Source: Pinus tabuliformis (lineage: Eukaryota; Streptophyta; Pinopsida; Pinales; Pinaceae). From it: a stretch of 64,000 nt of DNA. Shown here one piece after another: positions 12,764 to 23,916 of the stretch. The notes below the pieces were generated by a model. That model had not been told where the DNA came from. It saw only the letters and a program-made list of their open reading frames with translations, and did no database searches. Both the position numbers and the translations under genes were made by a program. The stretch is taken from the NCBI GenBank assembly GCA_031772625.1, contig CM062804.1, positions 277,344,598-277,408,597 of the forward strand. Direction: 5' to 3'. Position 1 is the stretch's first letter. Every line of letters begins with the position of its first letter.

Positions 12764-13822
12764 ATCAATTCTGTTTGATTGTATGAGAGATTGTGCCCAG
12801 TAATTGGCACCGAGGTTACTGTTAACTGAAGATCTCAGTTCAAGGATATGATATGAGATTTCTATGGGAGAAGTTTCTACCAATTTTACATTTCCAGGCA
12901 CTGGGTTCCCTATTTTAGTTTCTGGGTTTGTAATGTAAAATAGTTTGAGAATTCCCATTTTATGAATTTCAATCATACGTTTATGAGAATCCCAAAGCAT
13001 GATTCCACTCTGGCAAAAAGTTAGGTGGTTTCAGCTAACCTGTGAGCAAATAGCAATAGTACCTATCTTTTGGTTGAAAATCTATTACGTGCAGAGCCAT
13101 CAAATCGGTGAGGCAGACTTTCTATCAATGTTTTCTTCCGGATAAACATCAGAATGTATTCATGGCAAGTTAACCCAACCCATTGAATGTAAACAAAAAC
13201 CATAGCACATTAATTGCAGTGATTGACACACTGGTAGTCGTACCAGTCCTATCAATGTAATTGGACGGCCATAAGCATAATCACACAATAAGACCCCAAA
13301 GAAATAACCAATCAGTATCCCTCCACAGTCACGACAAGTATAATAATTTGGATATTTAAGAAAATAAAACATTATGTATAATATTCTGTCGTTCCTCTTC
13401 TCTAGAAACCTCACAATAGAAAACTCTCGCTTGACTTGAAGGGGAACTACAACACCCATTGCAGTTGCAGTTGGACATTACGTGACTTCTATTTATTTTT
13501 AAGCATTAGGTATTCGTGAACAAATTAGATTTGTAATCATGGCTAGTCAGTCACAAGTCTACTTACTAGGTTTTATTGTTTGAGCGGATTGAGTGTGGCT
13601 AGGGACGGCTACAGGTGATGCGGAGGGACTGACCTAGGTCATGTCCATGTCATGGTGAGCGAAATTAATGATCATTGGAGGAGTAAACATAAAAGATCTA
13701 TCATCTTTACTAAAATCTTTCTAAACATAATATTTATTTTCAGATGATATATTTGTAAATATTAAACACCATTAACTAAGTTAATCTATTACTTTTACAA
13801 TTTATCTATTACATATACTTTG
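12764..13822. other. intergenic stretch upstream of the split ligase copy
   Basis: No gene is recognised. A minus-strand frame at 13160-13459 (99 codons) has no family resemblance. Confidence 0.4.
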
Positions 13823-14395
13823 TTCTCATTCATCAATTTTAATACATCTAGTCCATTAGATATTACATTGTTTTCAATCGACAATGATGACAAATAATAA
13901 AGACACACTGCCTTTACATCGAGTTTATTAGATATTACTTTATTCTCCTTCCATAATAATGACAAATAATTACATGTAAATTTGGTTGATTAGATATTAC
14001 TTTATTTTTATTAAAAAAAAATTAATACTTAATTTTCATATTCAGTGAATGAAAAAAATTGAACTTACCATATGATACTTAATATTCTCCCTATCTTAAT
14101 ATTCTCGTTCATCAATATTCTCGTTCATCAATGTTAATACATCTAGTCCATTAGATATTACCTTGTTTTCAATCAACGATGATGACAGATAATAAGGACA
14201 CACTGCCTTTACATCGAATTTATTGGATATTACTTTATTCTCCTTCAATGATAATGACCAGATAATTACGTGTAGATTTGGTTCATTAGCTATTACTTTA
14301 TTTTTATTAAAAAATAAAATAATATTTAATTTTCATATTCAGTGAAGAACAAAAAAAATTGACTTACCTTATGATACTTAATATTCCCCTATCTT
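13823..14395. repeat. tandem duplication, period about 295 bases, two units
   Basis: Unit 1 starts at TTCTCATTCATCAA (13823) and unit 2 at TTCTCGTTCATCAA (14118). Both contain CATCTAGTCCATTAGATATT, the GACACACTGCCTTTACATCGA segment and a TTCAGTGAA end in the same order. The units have diverged by point changes and small indels. Sequence is AT-rich and non-coding. Confidence 0.85.
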
Positions 14396-14590
14396 AATAT
14401 TATCGCTATCACTACAGTGATATGGGGTTCAGAGACGAAGGTTCAAATCTCATTGAGTATATATATGACCTATTGTGTCTTGGCTAGAAGAGTAGGCGAC
14501 CTCATAGCTGTTACACGTAGCCTAAGTTTATAATGACAGTCAGAATAACTCTCACCAATTACTGATTATCCTAAATTTAAAAAATAAAAA
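14396..14590 (+). other. possible SINE-like segment
   Basis: GGTTCAAATCTC at about 14430 resembles a pol III B box, and the segment is less AT-rich than its surroundings. A convincing A box, poly-A or T tail and target duplications were not found, so this is only a candidate. Confidence 0.2.
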
Positions 14591-14920
14591 AAATAAATAA
14601 AAATAAATATTCTCGCTATCAATATCTTTGAGAAACAATGACGTGGGATACATTATGTGTAGAGACATTGTAAACGTGCACTTTCCGTGCGTAGAAAATT
14701 GTCAAACGGGCACAAGGCAGCCGCTCGGCTACCGGCCGGGTGGTCCTGGATAGATTTGTCAAGAAGTTCTAGAAGGGTTTGGGACTCAATTCACATGAGT
14801 GAATACTATATTTTCTGAAAATCGTTAAAGAACTAAATTAATGCTATTTTAATTTTCACATAATTATAAAATAAATAAATTACATATTTTTAAATGAGCA
14901 TCTTTTTGTCCACAGATAAC

Positions 14921-15170
14921 TTTTGTTAAAGTTTGAAGTAATATAAGGAATATTCTTGTATTCCCTATTGTATATCTTATTTTTGTTAAAGTTTAAAGTA
15001 ATATAATGAATATTTTTGTATTCACTATTGTATATTTTATTCTTCTACATGAGAGTAACATGCATTTTTATGCCACCCCTTTTTGATCTATAGGTGGTTT
15101 TTTCTTACTGTTTGAAGTAATATAAAAAATATTCTTGTATTGCATGGTTTATATCTTATTCTTGTACATT
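14921..15170. repeat. degenerate tandem repeat (unit about 60 bases)
   Basis: GTTAAAGTTTGAAGTAATATA and near copies recur at about 14925, 14985 and 15103, each followed by GAATATTCTTGTATT-like sequence and a TATATCTTATT end. Confidence 0.75.
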
Positions 15171-15796
15171 AGATACTTCATCATGGCGATTCTCAATGGG
15201 GGAAGGCATTTGAGCCCCATAATTAACCCTAATTAATAGTAGTTTCCTTAGTGTTTAAATTTAAAAATAATTACTCATTAACTTGTGTAAGCTAAAATTA
15301 ACATACACATTATTATGGTTGTAAAAACCTTTCTAATTTTTTTTCCATAATATATTTCTCTGATTTCGGTTCTATATATTCTTATATCTATATCTCTAAT
15401 CCGTTAAAACAATGAGAATTAAGCAATACCATCCTATACTATTTTGTGACCCTTATTGTGTGTTATTACAAATTACTCATAAGTATATGTAATTTATTTG
15501 TGAGTGTTTTAATTATTGTAATGATCCATCATTATATACAAGTATCTAGTTTATTGTGTGTGATTGCAAATCATTTTTCAGCAGATACAACTTAGTGTGA
15601 ATTATTTTAATTACGTAGCGATTCATTTTACTCTTCTATATGTTAACCTCAACTCAATAACCTGAATAAATTTTATTTTATTCAGTAGATAAAGGTAACA
15701 GTATATTATTTTATTTCGAAACGAATTGGAATGAATAATTTTACTTTATTTTTTCAACAATGTGAAAGCAGCTGACAAGACGGGTCTCTTATATTT

Positions 15797-16392
15797 GTGG
15801 TGCTGTAGTACGTACAGTTTGCACGAGCTAAATCAATAAAACGTTTCGTTAGTATATCATGTCATACAGAATTTCGATTTGCTGACTGTAAAATAGCATC
15901 GCTTATTCTTTTCTGACTGTAAAATGACCATGGAAATCTTGGGCATTTACAAGATTTCAAACAAAATTACTCATTACGATGCTACAGATTTCAGACAACG
16001 TATTTTATTTCAACGTTTAGGACAAGACTTCCAACGATGTGTAAATAATTAATACGTTTCTGGTTATCATGGTTGGAATTTCAAAACACACCACAGTGTT
16101 AAGAAAGGACCTTTCTAAATGTTTTTGAGGCGGCTAGCAATAGCAATTTGCCTATCAAATTCCATCCCAAGGTGGTTGTACTTGTGGGGGCTGTACGAGG
16201 CACGGGCATATTCAGTAAAGCATTTATTTTTTAAATACTATGTCACATCGAATTTCGATTTGCTGATTCTTCAAAACATCTTACCTTAATCTGAGCATGG
16301 AAACCATGCGCCTTTACACAATTGCAAACAAAATTAATTGATTCTAGGTTTAGGATTTCAAACAAAACGTGTCATTTCAATGTTTAGGATAA
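15797..16392. repeat. diverged tandem duplication just upstream of the JAZ gene
   Basis: Copy A (about 15797-16033) and copy B (about 16180-16392) share, in order, AATTTCGATTTGCTGA, a CATGGAAA block, TTTACA..ATT.CAAACAAAATTA, and CATTTCAATGTTTAGGA-like ends. The duplicated block lies within about 750 bases of the JAZ start codon and may carry promoter elements in two copies. Confidence 0.75.
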
Positions 16393-16456
16393 GAGTTGTA
16401 GAAATTTCTCACCCATGCAAACCAATCAGATCGCTTGCTGTAGCACGAGCATAACC

Positions 16457-16466
16457 CTTTTATAAC
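16457..16466 (+). promoter_or_regulatory. candidate TATA box of the JAZ gene
   Basis: TTTTATAACT lies about 100 bases before the ATG at 16567. It is the only TATA-like sequence at a suitable distance on this strand. I saw no perfect CACGTG G-box nearby. Confidence 0.45.
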
Positions 16467-16566
16467 TCATTCGGGGTTTACCACTTGCGTAATTGGGTCT
16501 CGCTTGGCTGTTGTAAAAGGCATCAGTTGATTCTCAGTTCGAGTGAAGCCACCAACAGCAACAGAT

Positions 16567-17530
16567 ATGAATAGTTTAGCGGAAACCGATCAAGCAAAGC
16601 AAACGTCCCATGGAGGTTCAGATGGCAGAGAGAACAGCGGCCCCTTTGTTTCAAAAAGTATGGCGACTGTCAAACGGGATTTCTGCCAACAGCCCAATTT
16701 AGATATTTCTCTGTTACCCCCGTGGGAGACGGTAAGGCCTTTCCCTTATCAGCATAAAGGCCAGTGCTCTGCATGGCCACAGCAGGACTGCCGAGCTTCA
16801 TCTTCCCCAAATGTTAATGAGTTTAAGTATAACCTTTGCTCTTCGTGCCATTAATCTTTAAATCTTCTTAATGAGTTTAAGTATAAGAACAGCTTTTCCA
16901 AAATCTTTGAATCTACCTTTTCATAATTTACAATTTCTTGAATTTCTACATCACAGGTCTCCCGAGAAGCATCCTTGTGCGCAGCTCACAGTTTTCTACG
17001 CGGGGAAATTGAACGTTTACAGCGTCTCCCCAGATAAGGTGTCCTCTGAGTCTATTACTTTTCTGTGGTTGTTTGAAATCTGTTACAATATGGGCCACGG
17101 AATCTGGTTTGACATGTCATTGTGTTGTGGGAGAGGTGCAGGCTAAGGTTATAATGGCGTTGGCCAGAGGCAGTGGGACTCCCTCATCCTTTGTATCTCC
17201 GCCTTTAACGCCGCTCAACTCTGTGGCTCGTCCCATGGACTTACCTCCAATCACTCCCTCCCTATCGCCAGCGGCCATCCTCACCCACACCCATTCATCT
17301 CAGACGGTAAAAGCAGGTAAGAAGACCCGTGGCGAAGTAGTCATGATTGCTAATCTAATTTCTTTACTAGTGATTCATATACCCAGAAAATGGAAGATAT
17401 ATAACGTGCATTTTCAACGGGTGTTGCAGCGGCCCTTCCAATAGGGCAAAAAAATTCTATTCTGAGCTTCATAAAGAGGAGGAATGAGAGAATCCACCAA
17501 AAGAGCCCTTACGCTCGCCCTGCTCAATAG
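16567..17530 (+). CDS. JAZ: JAZ/TIFY-family jasmonate signalling repressor, four exons
   Basis: Exons 16567-16826, 16957-17038, 17142-17316 and 17430-17530 join in frame to 205 codons, with GT-AG borders at every intron. JAZ proteins are nuclear repressors of MYC-type factors. They recruit NINJA-TOPLESS through TIFY and are degraded by SCF-COI1 when JA-Ile is present. Visible parts are an EAR-like LDISL (residues 45-49), the TIFY motif TVFYAG (98-103) followed by the SPDKAKVIM helix, a Ser/Pro-rich linker, and a C-terminal Jas motif (about 175-200). The Jas motif fits the consensus spacing S-x3-F-x2-[KR]-R-x2-R-x5-P-Y and is followed by five residues and a stop. The usual LPIAR[RK] degron start reads LPIGQK, so hormone-dependent turnover may be weak. 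An intron interrupts the TIFY domain right after SPDK, as in other JAZ genes. I saw no lesion. Confidence 0.9.
16814..16886 (+). promoter_or_regulatory. duplicated 5' splice-site region in JAZ intron 1
   Basis: TTAATGAGTTTAAGTATAA occurs at 16814-16832 and again at 16868-16886. The first copy holds the donor used in the gene model (after 16826). The second would supply an identical donor 54 bases downstream, but the added sequence contains an in-frame TAA at 16852-16854. Confidence 0.7.
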
Positions 17531-17954
17531 TATAGTTACAGTCCATATTTCAAACATCTCATACTTCCTGGAAATGGTAACTTGCAATGTTTTAATTTAT
17601 TTTGCCAAGGCGCGTTAGGCTGAACATTCTGCAGAATCAATCAATGATTTATATTTAGCTTTTAATGGAAACTTATATCATTTTTCCCGAATTATTTAAT
17701 GAAATGCACGGTTGCATATTATATATATATATATATATATAATCAACACCACATTTGGTTAGTTGGAAGTTGAAAGCACTTGTGCTATCATCTTTGCAGC
17801 AATTATGTTTTTAATATATCTTTAAGTTTTTTATTAGTGCATCCTTAAGTTCACTGTACTTCAGCAATCCATTTATTATCATCATTGCATCAATTAAGTT
17901 TTTGAATATATCTTTAAGTTTATCTTTTTGAATCGATAAGTAGGTGTATTTTAG

Positions 17955-17998
<44 letters not shown>

Positions 17999-18420
17999 TT
18001 TTATTATTTAAAACTAGTCTAGATATTTAGAAAGTGTCAAAAGGATCAAGTTTATCTATATATATATATACTATTTTATCTCATTTATATTTTAATTATT
18101 AGTTTTTTTTATTTTTATGTAATTTGATGGAGTCAAAATATTTAGATAACATAATAATAACATAACAAGATATGGCATTACAATATCTCTGTAGTATTAG
18201 CTTATTAGCTTGGAGAGACCTTCTCTCGGCAATAAAATTTATTGAATATTTATAAAATATTTTAGAATATTTTAAGTAGTCACAAATCAAAGGTTGATAT
18301 TTATCTCAAAAGTAGTTATCTTCTTTTTGTCCTTTTACTAAAATTGATTAATTAAAAAGAAAGGTCATATGAATAAGTGTTATATGAACAAAAATTATAG
18401 TTTTTTGGGCATGTGGTATG
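17531..18420. other. AT-rich region downstream of JAZ with TA microsatellites
   Basis: TA runs lie at about 17719-17742, 17957-17996 and 18056-18071. No coding resemblance. The JAZ 3' untranslated region and polyadenylation site must lie at the left end, but I cannot place them. Confidence 0.6.
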
Positions 18421-18960
18421 AGTAAGCCATGTTGTTGGCCTATGAAATTGTAGCAAATTCTATTTATGGGTTAAGAATCTCCATAGTAAAGTGGGCATAA
18501 ATCTCCATGGTTAAATGAGCACCATAGCTCCTTAGATCATCTTACAATGCTTTTTAGAGAAAAAAATATTCACACTAGCCAGATTAAGTTTTCACATTGA
18601 TAATATATTTCATACCAAAATCAAAATGTGCAAAACTACATTCATCCAATTCATGTTACCACTAGGGAATTTGATCACAACTCTACCATAACCAACTCCA
18701 TGAGAAGAGATTCATCACCTAGGTATACCATCCCATAGTCGTTTCCCTTATACACTAAAAATAAATATCAATATGGATTAGTATAGAAGGAATATGTAGA
18801 TTCTATCAACCATGTAGTCTAGCATACATGAGTAATCCAAGATGCAAGAAAGGAATATCCTACATCCTCTTGAGAATATTTCTAAATCCATCATCATAAT
18901 CATTATGTTCCTTCTTCTTCCATTTCTCTTGTTTCTAGTCGAATCTAAAATGTATGACCT
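18420..18960 (-). pseudogene. Ty1/copia retrotransposon relic (gag-protease / pre-integrase region)
   Basis: The minus strand, read with one frameshift and several stops, gives YGMVYLGDE, then VIKFPSGNMNWMNVVLHIL and NILSM-KL, then CKMI-GAMVL. This order is that of the GAG-pre-integrase region in plant Ty1/copia polyproteins (a G.V.LGD strand, a P.VLHIP..NLLSV-like block, a C.M..G..V block). Protease upstream and integrase downstream are not recognisable. No LTRs were found, so this is an old internal fragment. Confidence 0.6.
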
Positions 18961-18968
18961 TGATGTAG

Positions 18969-19216
18969 TTTCAACAATTTTCCCTAATACTCTATGAGGA
19001 TTAGGTCTACCCTAGGATTTCCCCCTACACTATTATCTCCTATTCTTTTTTCCTTTTCTTTTATGAGTAGCCCATGCATGTTTGGCATCTTTAGAAGCTT
19101 CAAAAATTTTCCTTGAACACTCTATGAGGATTAGGTCTACCCTAGGATTTGTGCCTACACTATTATCTCCTATTCTTTTTTTCCTTTTATTTTATAAGTA
19201 GCCCATGCATGATTGG
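18969..19216. repeat. tandem duplication, period about 130 bases
   Basis: CTCTATGAGGATTAGGTCTA and the following 90 bases occur twice, starting at about 18989 and 19119, ending in TAGCCCATGCATG both times. It adjoins the copia relic and is probably part of the same decayed element. Confidence 0.85.
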
Positions 19217-22200
19217 TATTTTTAAAATATTTCCACCCCATCGCTCTGAAAGTAATGTAGTGATGACATTATTAAGAACCATGTTTTTTAAGAGTTCTTC
19301 CTAATTCAATTATCAAGTTTTTATGATGAATTTGGAAAAAAAAAGTAGGTCATACATCAATCCTCCTCATCCTTTTTCACTCCAACTAAAATCATCTAGG
19401 TCATTACATTATTGAAGACATTTAGATACTTATTTATAGAATGAGCATCATACAATATCAAGGTGAACATTTTTTTCCATGAAAAAAGATTACTAAGAAA
19501 TTATTTAGCTTATTACAAATTCATCAATTTGTTCAAGAGAATTCATATAGTTTTTCCTTCAAAAACTTTCATAACATTTAATTCAAGCAAAAAAATCTTA
19601 CTAAGGATTATATCCTTTATGCCCAACAATATTGGCCTTCATTTATCATTCCAACAGGTTTGGCTCTAAATAATACAACCCATATGTCCCACTCTATAAA
19701 GGATTTCTCCATCTTAGGCTTCCATAACAAAATGTTAGTCCCTTAAAAATTGTTTATATTTAATCAAGATGTTCTTACCATTTCCTTGAAACAATATTCC
19801 CTTCTATCCAAGCTCATAGTTAAACTAGGATTAGATGAGAATCCTTGTCCCTATCATCTTGGATTGGAGATGAAAAGGATTTTGTTCCAATTGAAAGGAA
19901 TATCTGGTGTAGAATACACTTTCTACAAAAAGTGGGAGATTTTTTTTCTAAAAAATTAAATAAACATAGTTTCACCGATAATAATGTGAAAACATACAAT
20001 CAAAAAACAACATGATATCTTAGAAAAGCCTTCATTTGTCAACTACAATGGATATTCCACTAAAAAGGTCAAGCACAATAGTTCTTATAATATTTCAAAA
20101 TATTATTTTTTTCTATTTATTTCCTTAAATGGAAGATAAATCCTTACTATCTTATTGCTTAAATTCATGAATAACTAAAATTTAAAGAGAAAGAAATGAG
20201 AAAAAGAACACACCATCAATAGAAAAAAACTCAAGATGTATCCTAGTAAACCCAATTTGGGAGAAAATCCAACTAGAATGTGAGTTCTACATTCCATTTC
20301 CTTTTCTTTAGTTATGGAAATGTGAATACATGGAAATAAGAACTCACGTTCGAGTTTCATTTGCCATTGTGGCTTGAATGACTACTATAGAATGTTTTCA
20401 TCCTTTTTTATGCTCTCATAATACCACTCCTAGATGCTTTACTCAACTATGGAACAAATAAAATACTAAATAATGGAATCATTTATCCTCCTAGTGGTCT
20501 GGTACTTACAATATCTTAATATCCATATAACGCTAGAGTTTTTACTTTCTCAACCCTCAATTAGTGATAAGTTTTCGACCTTGTAGAAAACTTTTGAAAG
20601 TTCACTTGTGACTAGCCCCACATGCATAAGTAATGGGGGCTAACATGACATTCATTTGTACTATGGTGGTCGAGAGGGTAGGTCAATTTGTAGGAGGCAT
20701 TGCTTCTACACCTTAGCTCTCATGAATGTGATTTTAACACCATTGGAAAAATATAAATATGTAAAATAACGTTGAGGGAAAGGGAGAATTTTCTCGATAT
20801 TATAACCCCAAAAAATAACATTTCATGCCATAAAATAGTTCTAAATGGTTATGAACCCTAATTTTCAAACAAGTGATCCAAGAAGATCCATAAAGGCATA
20901 AATATCCAAGTCCTCGAAACTCAATAAAACTAGGACCAAGTCAAAGATCTCGTCACAAGGAATCCAACGACACAAATGATGCCTCAATCTAAATTTGTAT
21001 GTGAAAGTTATTCCTAGTCAAACTTGGGAAAAGGACACATTTAGTTGGCACCAGATAAATCTAGATCGTCACTAAAATTGGCGGTCCAACCAAATTTGGC
21101 AGTTGGGGGGGCTAAAGTTAGTGGATCTCTAGATAAATGTAGTGACACCGCTAGATTTCTCAGGACCATGAAATATGGTGGAATCCCACTAAAATTGGTG
21201 GCAGATTACTGGCCCAATAGCATGGAGCCACGTGGCATAATCAAATGGCACCATGTGGCACCCGACTTACAGTCAAATAAGCCTTAACCACCTGACAGAG
21301 TTATCGTTTTCAAATGGAAGATAATTTAAGCAATGGGTTCGATGGCCACCAAACTTGGTGGACCTGGTAAACCCCAACCAACCCATCATATATATAATAT
21401 ATAAATAAAACAAACAATTGTTGAGGTCTGCAAGCTTTGATCCAACCACACATGCCAACCACATCCTTAATATACCATGTGCTAGCCAACAACCCAATGG
21501 ATGAGCTTTGTATAGTTCACCACCATTTGTTGTTTAAACTAATTATAAGCCATTTGACCGATAGAGGAGTAAGGGGTTGACAGGGTCGAGGTGGAATCAG
21601 GTGGAAGGAACCACGAACATAGGAACAAGGAGGCTGTAAAACCCTATGGGTGCATACACTGAGAAGAATATTCTTAGGAATATTCCCAAAATATTCTATT
21701 GTGGAATCTTGAAGATCCTTTGGGGGTCTAGAGTTGATGATGCTAGAATTTGTTCCAGTTTATACTCACTTCACTCATAATTTCACAAGGATTTCATTGG
21801 TGTAGTCAGATTTGGGATTTGAGCAACCCATTTTCAGTGCACTCCCAAAAGAGAGATATAATGATGTATTTTTCCATGTACTTGCCTTTCTTTTTGTTAA
21901 AATGAATGAAGAAGCCTCTCCATTTTGAAGTTGGGCCCAAAGATGTAGCCCACATCATGTGAGCTCCATTATCAAACATTGGTGGATTGACTTTATGGTC
22001 TCTTTATGTGTTTCTTCTTCTTAAAATGTTGAATTTATGGTTTTACATGCTCTTTTATGCAATTATTCTAACATCACTAAAGAAAAGATCCTTGATAACA
22101 CATATTTCATTAAATTTGGAATTATTGAGTGGATCTAGAATATAGAAATTTAACTAGATTAAGTATTTTCAAAATGAGGAATGAGAAAATCACTTAGTTC

Positions 22201-23880
22201 GCTAATTGTAATATAGATATTCACCTTTTTTTGTGAAAAAAATATCATGATAAACTATATAAAACAAATTTATATAAACTTGCGAAACAAATCTTTCACA
22301 TCTTAATCTTGGATTCCTTACATTATCTCTTTTAATATTATTTATGGTTCGTATTAAAAGCTAAGTTGATTAAGTTCATTTATGAAAATAATGTTGTGTC
22401 TGTTACTATTATTAACCCATTTAATTGTAATCTGATATAGTAAATATCATGTATGTGTTGAGTTACTATTATTACTAGGACAAGGTTGGCACAATTTAAA
22501 AGTCTATCACCTTTGCAACACTAGTAATATGGTTGAAGATGAAATAACTCTCTTAGATCATCTAGTTTATACATTGGATTTAAATTTCTAAATATTTGTG
22601 ACACTACCAACCTTCTTGATCTTTTAACTAGACAAAACTATGATGATCTCGAAGCACTTCTTTTAATGCTTTTTTAGCATAAAAATAAAATTCTAAAGAA
22701 TTTTGAGTAATATCTTTATGACTTCTTATATACAATATTTGGTCTTAGTGGATGATAATCATCATTTACACCATCATCATTATATACTATTGTAGGAAGT
22801 TTTCACCACTTTAGAGTTCACAAGAGAAAATATTTTTTATGTCTAAGTTTTACCTTTGTAATGATCAAATTAAATTATGCATTAGAATAGCAACATAATT
22901 TATTTTTATTTATTGTTTGTACTTTTGTGTTAAAAACTAAGTTGATTGAGGCTTACTTCATGAATAATAGATTAATATGCAAGAAATATATTAAGTATAA
23001 ATTTATTTAATGACAAATGATCACAGTAAGTGTCCAATACCTATTATTAATAATTCTAATACTCAAAATCAATCATGAAATAAAATAGAAACAAAGTAGT
23101 ACAATTCAATTATTTTCAAATGCAAGAGGAAAAAGAGAAAATTGACTGAACTAATTATTACAAATGTTTAATTTTTATTCCTTGAGTGTTTAAGGATATT
23201 ATATTGAAAATAACATATTGACATTCATCTAAATCTTAGATTCCTTACATTATTTCTATAATTGTTAATATATTAAGATTGTGTTTCTTACTATTATTGA
23301 CCATTTTAATATTTACACTAAGTAACTACTTTTCTTATGTTGAGTACAAAGTTATTGTACTAGTACAATGTTGGCACCACTTCAAAATCTATAAGAGGAA
23401 ATATTTTATAAGTCTAGTGGTGTTGTTCAATGATCAAAATCATTTTGTTAATAAATTATAATGTAACAAAATAGTACAATTTGATTTATATTAAATATAA
23501 TAAAGAATATTAAGGAAAAATCACTTCAAACATTATTACAAGTGTCTAGCATTTATTTATTAAGTGTCTAAATGGTTTATATTAAATATAATATTGATTA
23601 GCTACTCCACTATTGTTTTATTAGACCAAGTCTAGAAGATGTTTTTAAGTGCATTATTGAATTTGATTATTCATATTTCATATGGTGAGAAGTCTTGTCG
23701 GTCAAACAAAGATTTGAAAACTTAAATATTGAATGGCATTTTCATGTAATTTGTATCATTGCATGATTACATTGAAATGCTAAATAATATAAAATTCCTC
23801 CAAAAATAATATGAAGATAATATTTGATATACAACAAATATTGAAAATTGTGTCTGAATGTATATTAATAGACCCTTCGA
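19217..23880. other. AT-rich spacer without recognisable genes
   Basis: Frames of 60-80 codons occur but none shows a family motif. A less AT-rich island at about 21040-21290 contains repeated phrases (ACTAAAATTGGCGG, CACTAAAATTGGTGG, GCACCATGTGGCAC) and may be an old repeat; I cannot assign it. No LTR pair, inverted termini or RNA gene was found. Confidence 0.5.
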
Positions 23881-23916
23881 AAGAGAAAATTACATTCATG
23901 AATCATATCAACCATC

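Noticed and set aside
14396..14590. tRNA gene suggested by GGTTCAAATC
   Set aside because: No paired acceptor stem, D arm or anticodon arm could be placed around it. At most it is a SINE-like remnant.
21045..21287. 80-codon frame in the less AT-rich island as a gene
   Set aside because: It is built from repeated phrases (CTAAAATTGGNGG, CANNTGGCAC) and matches no family.
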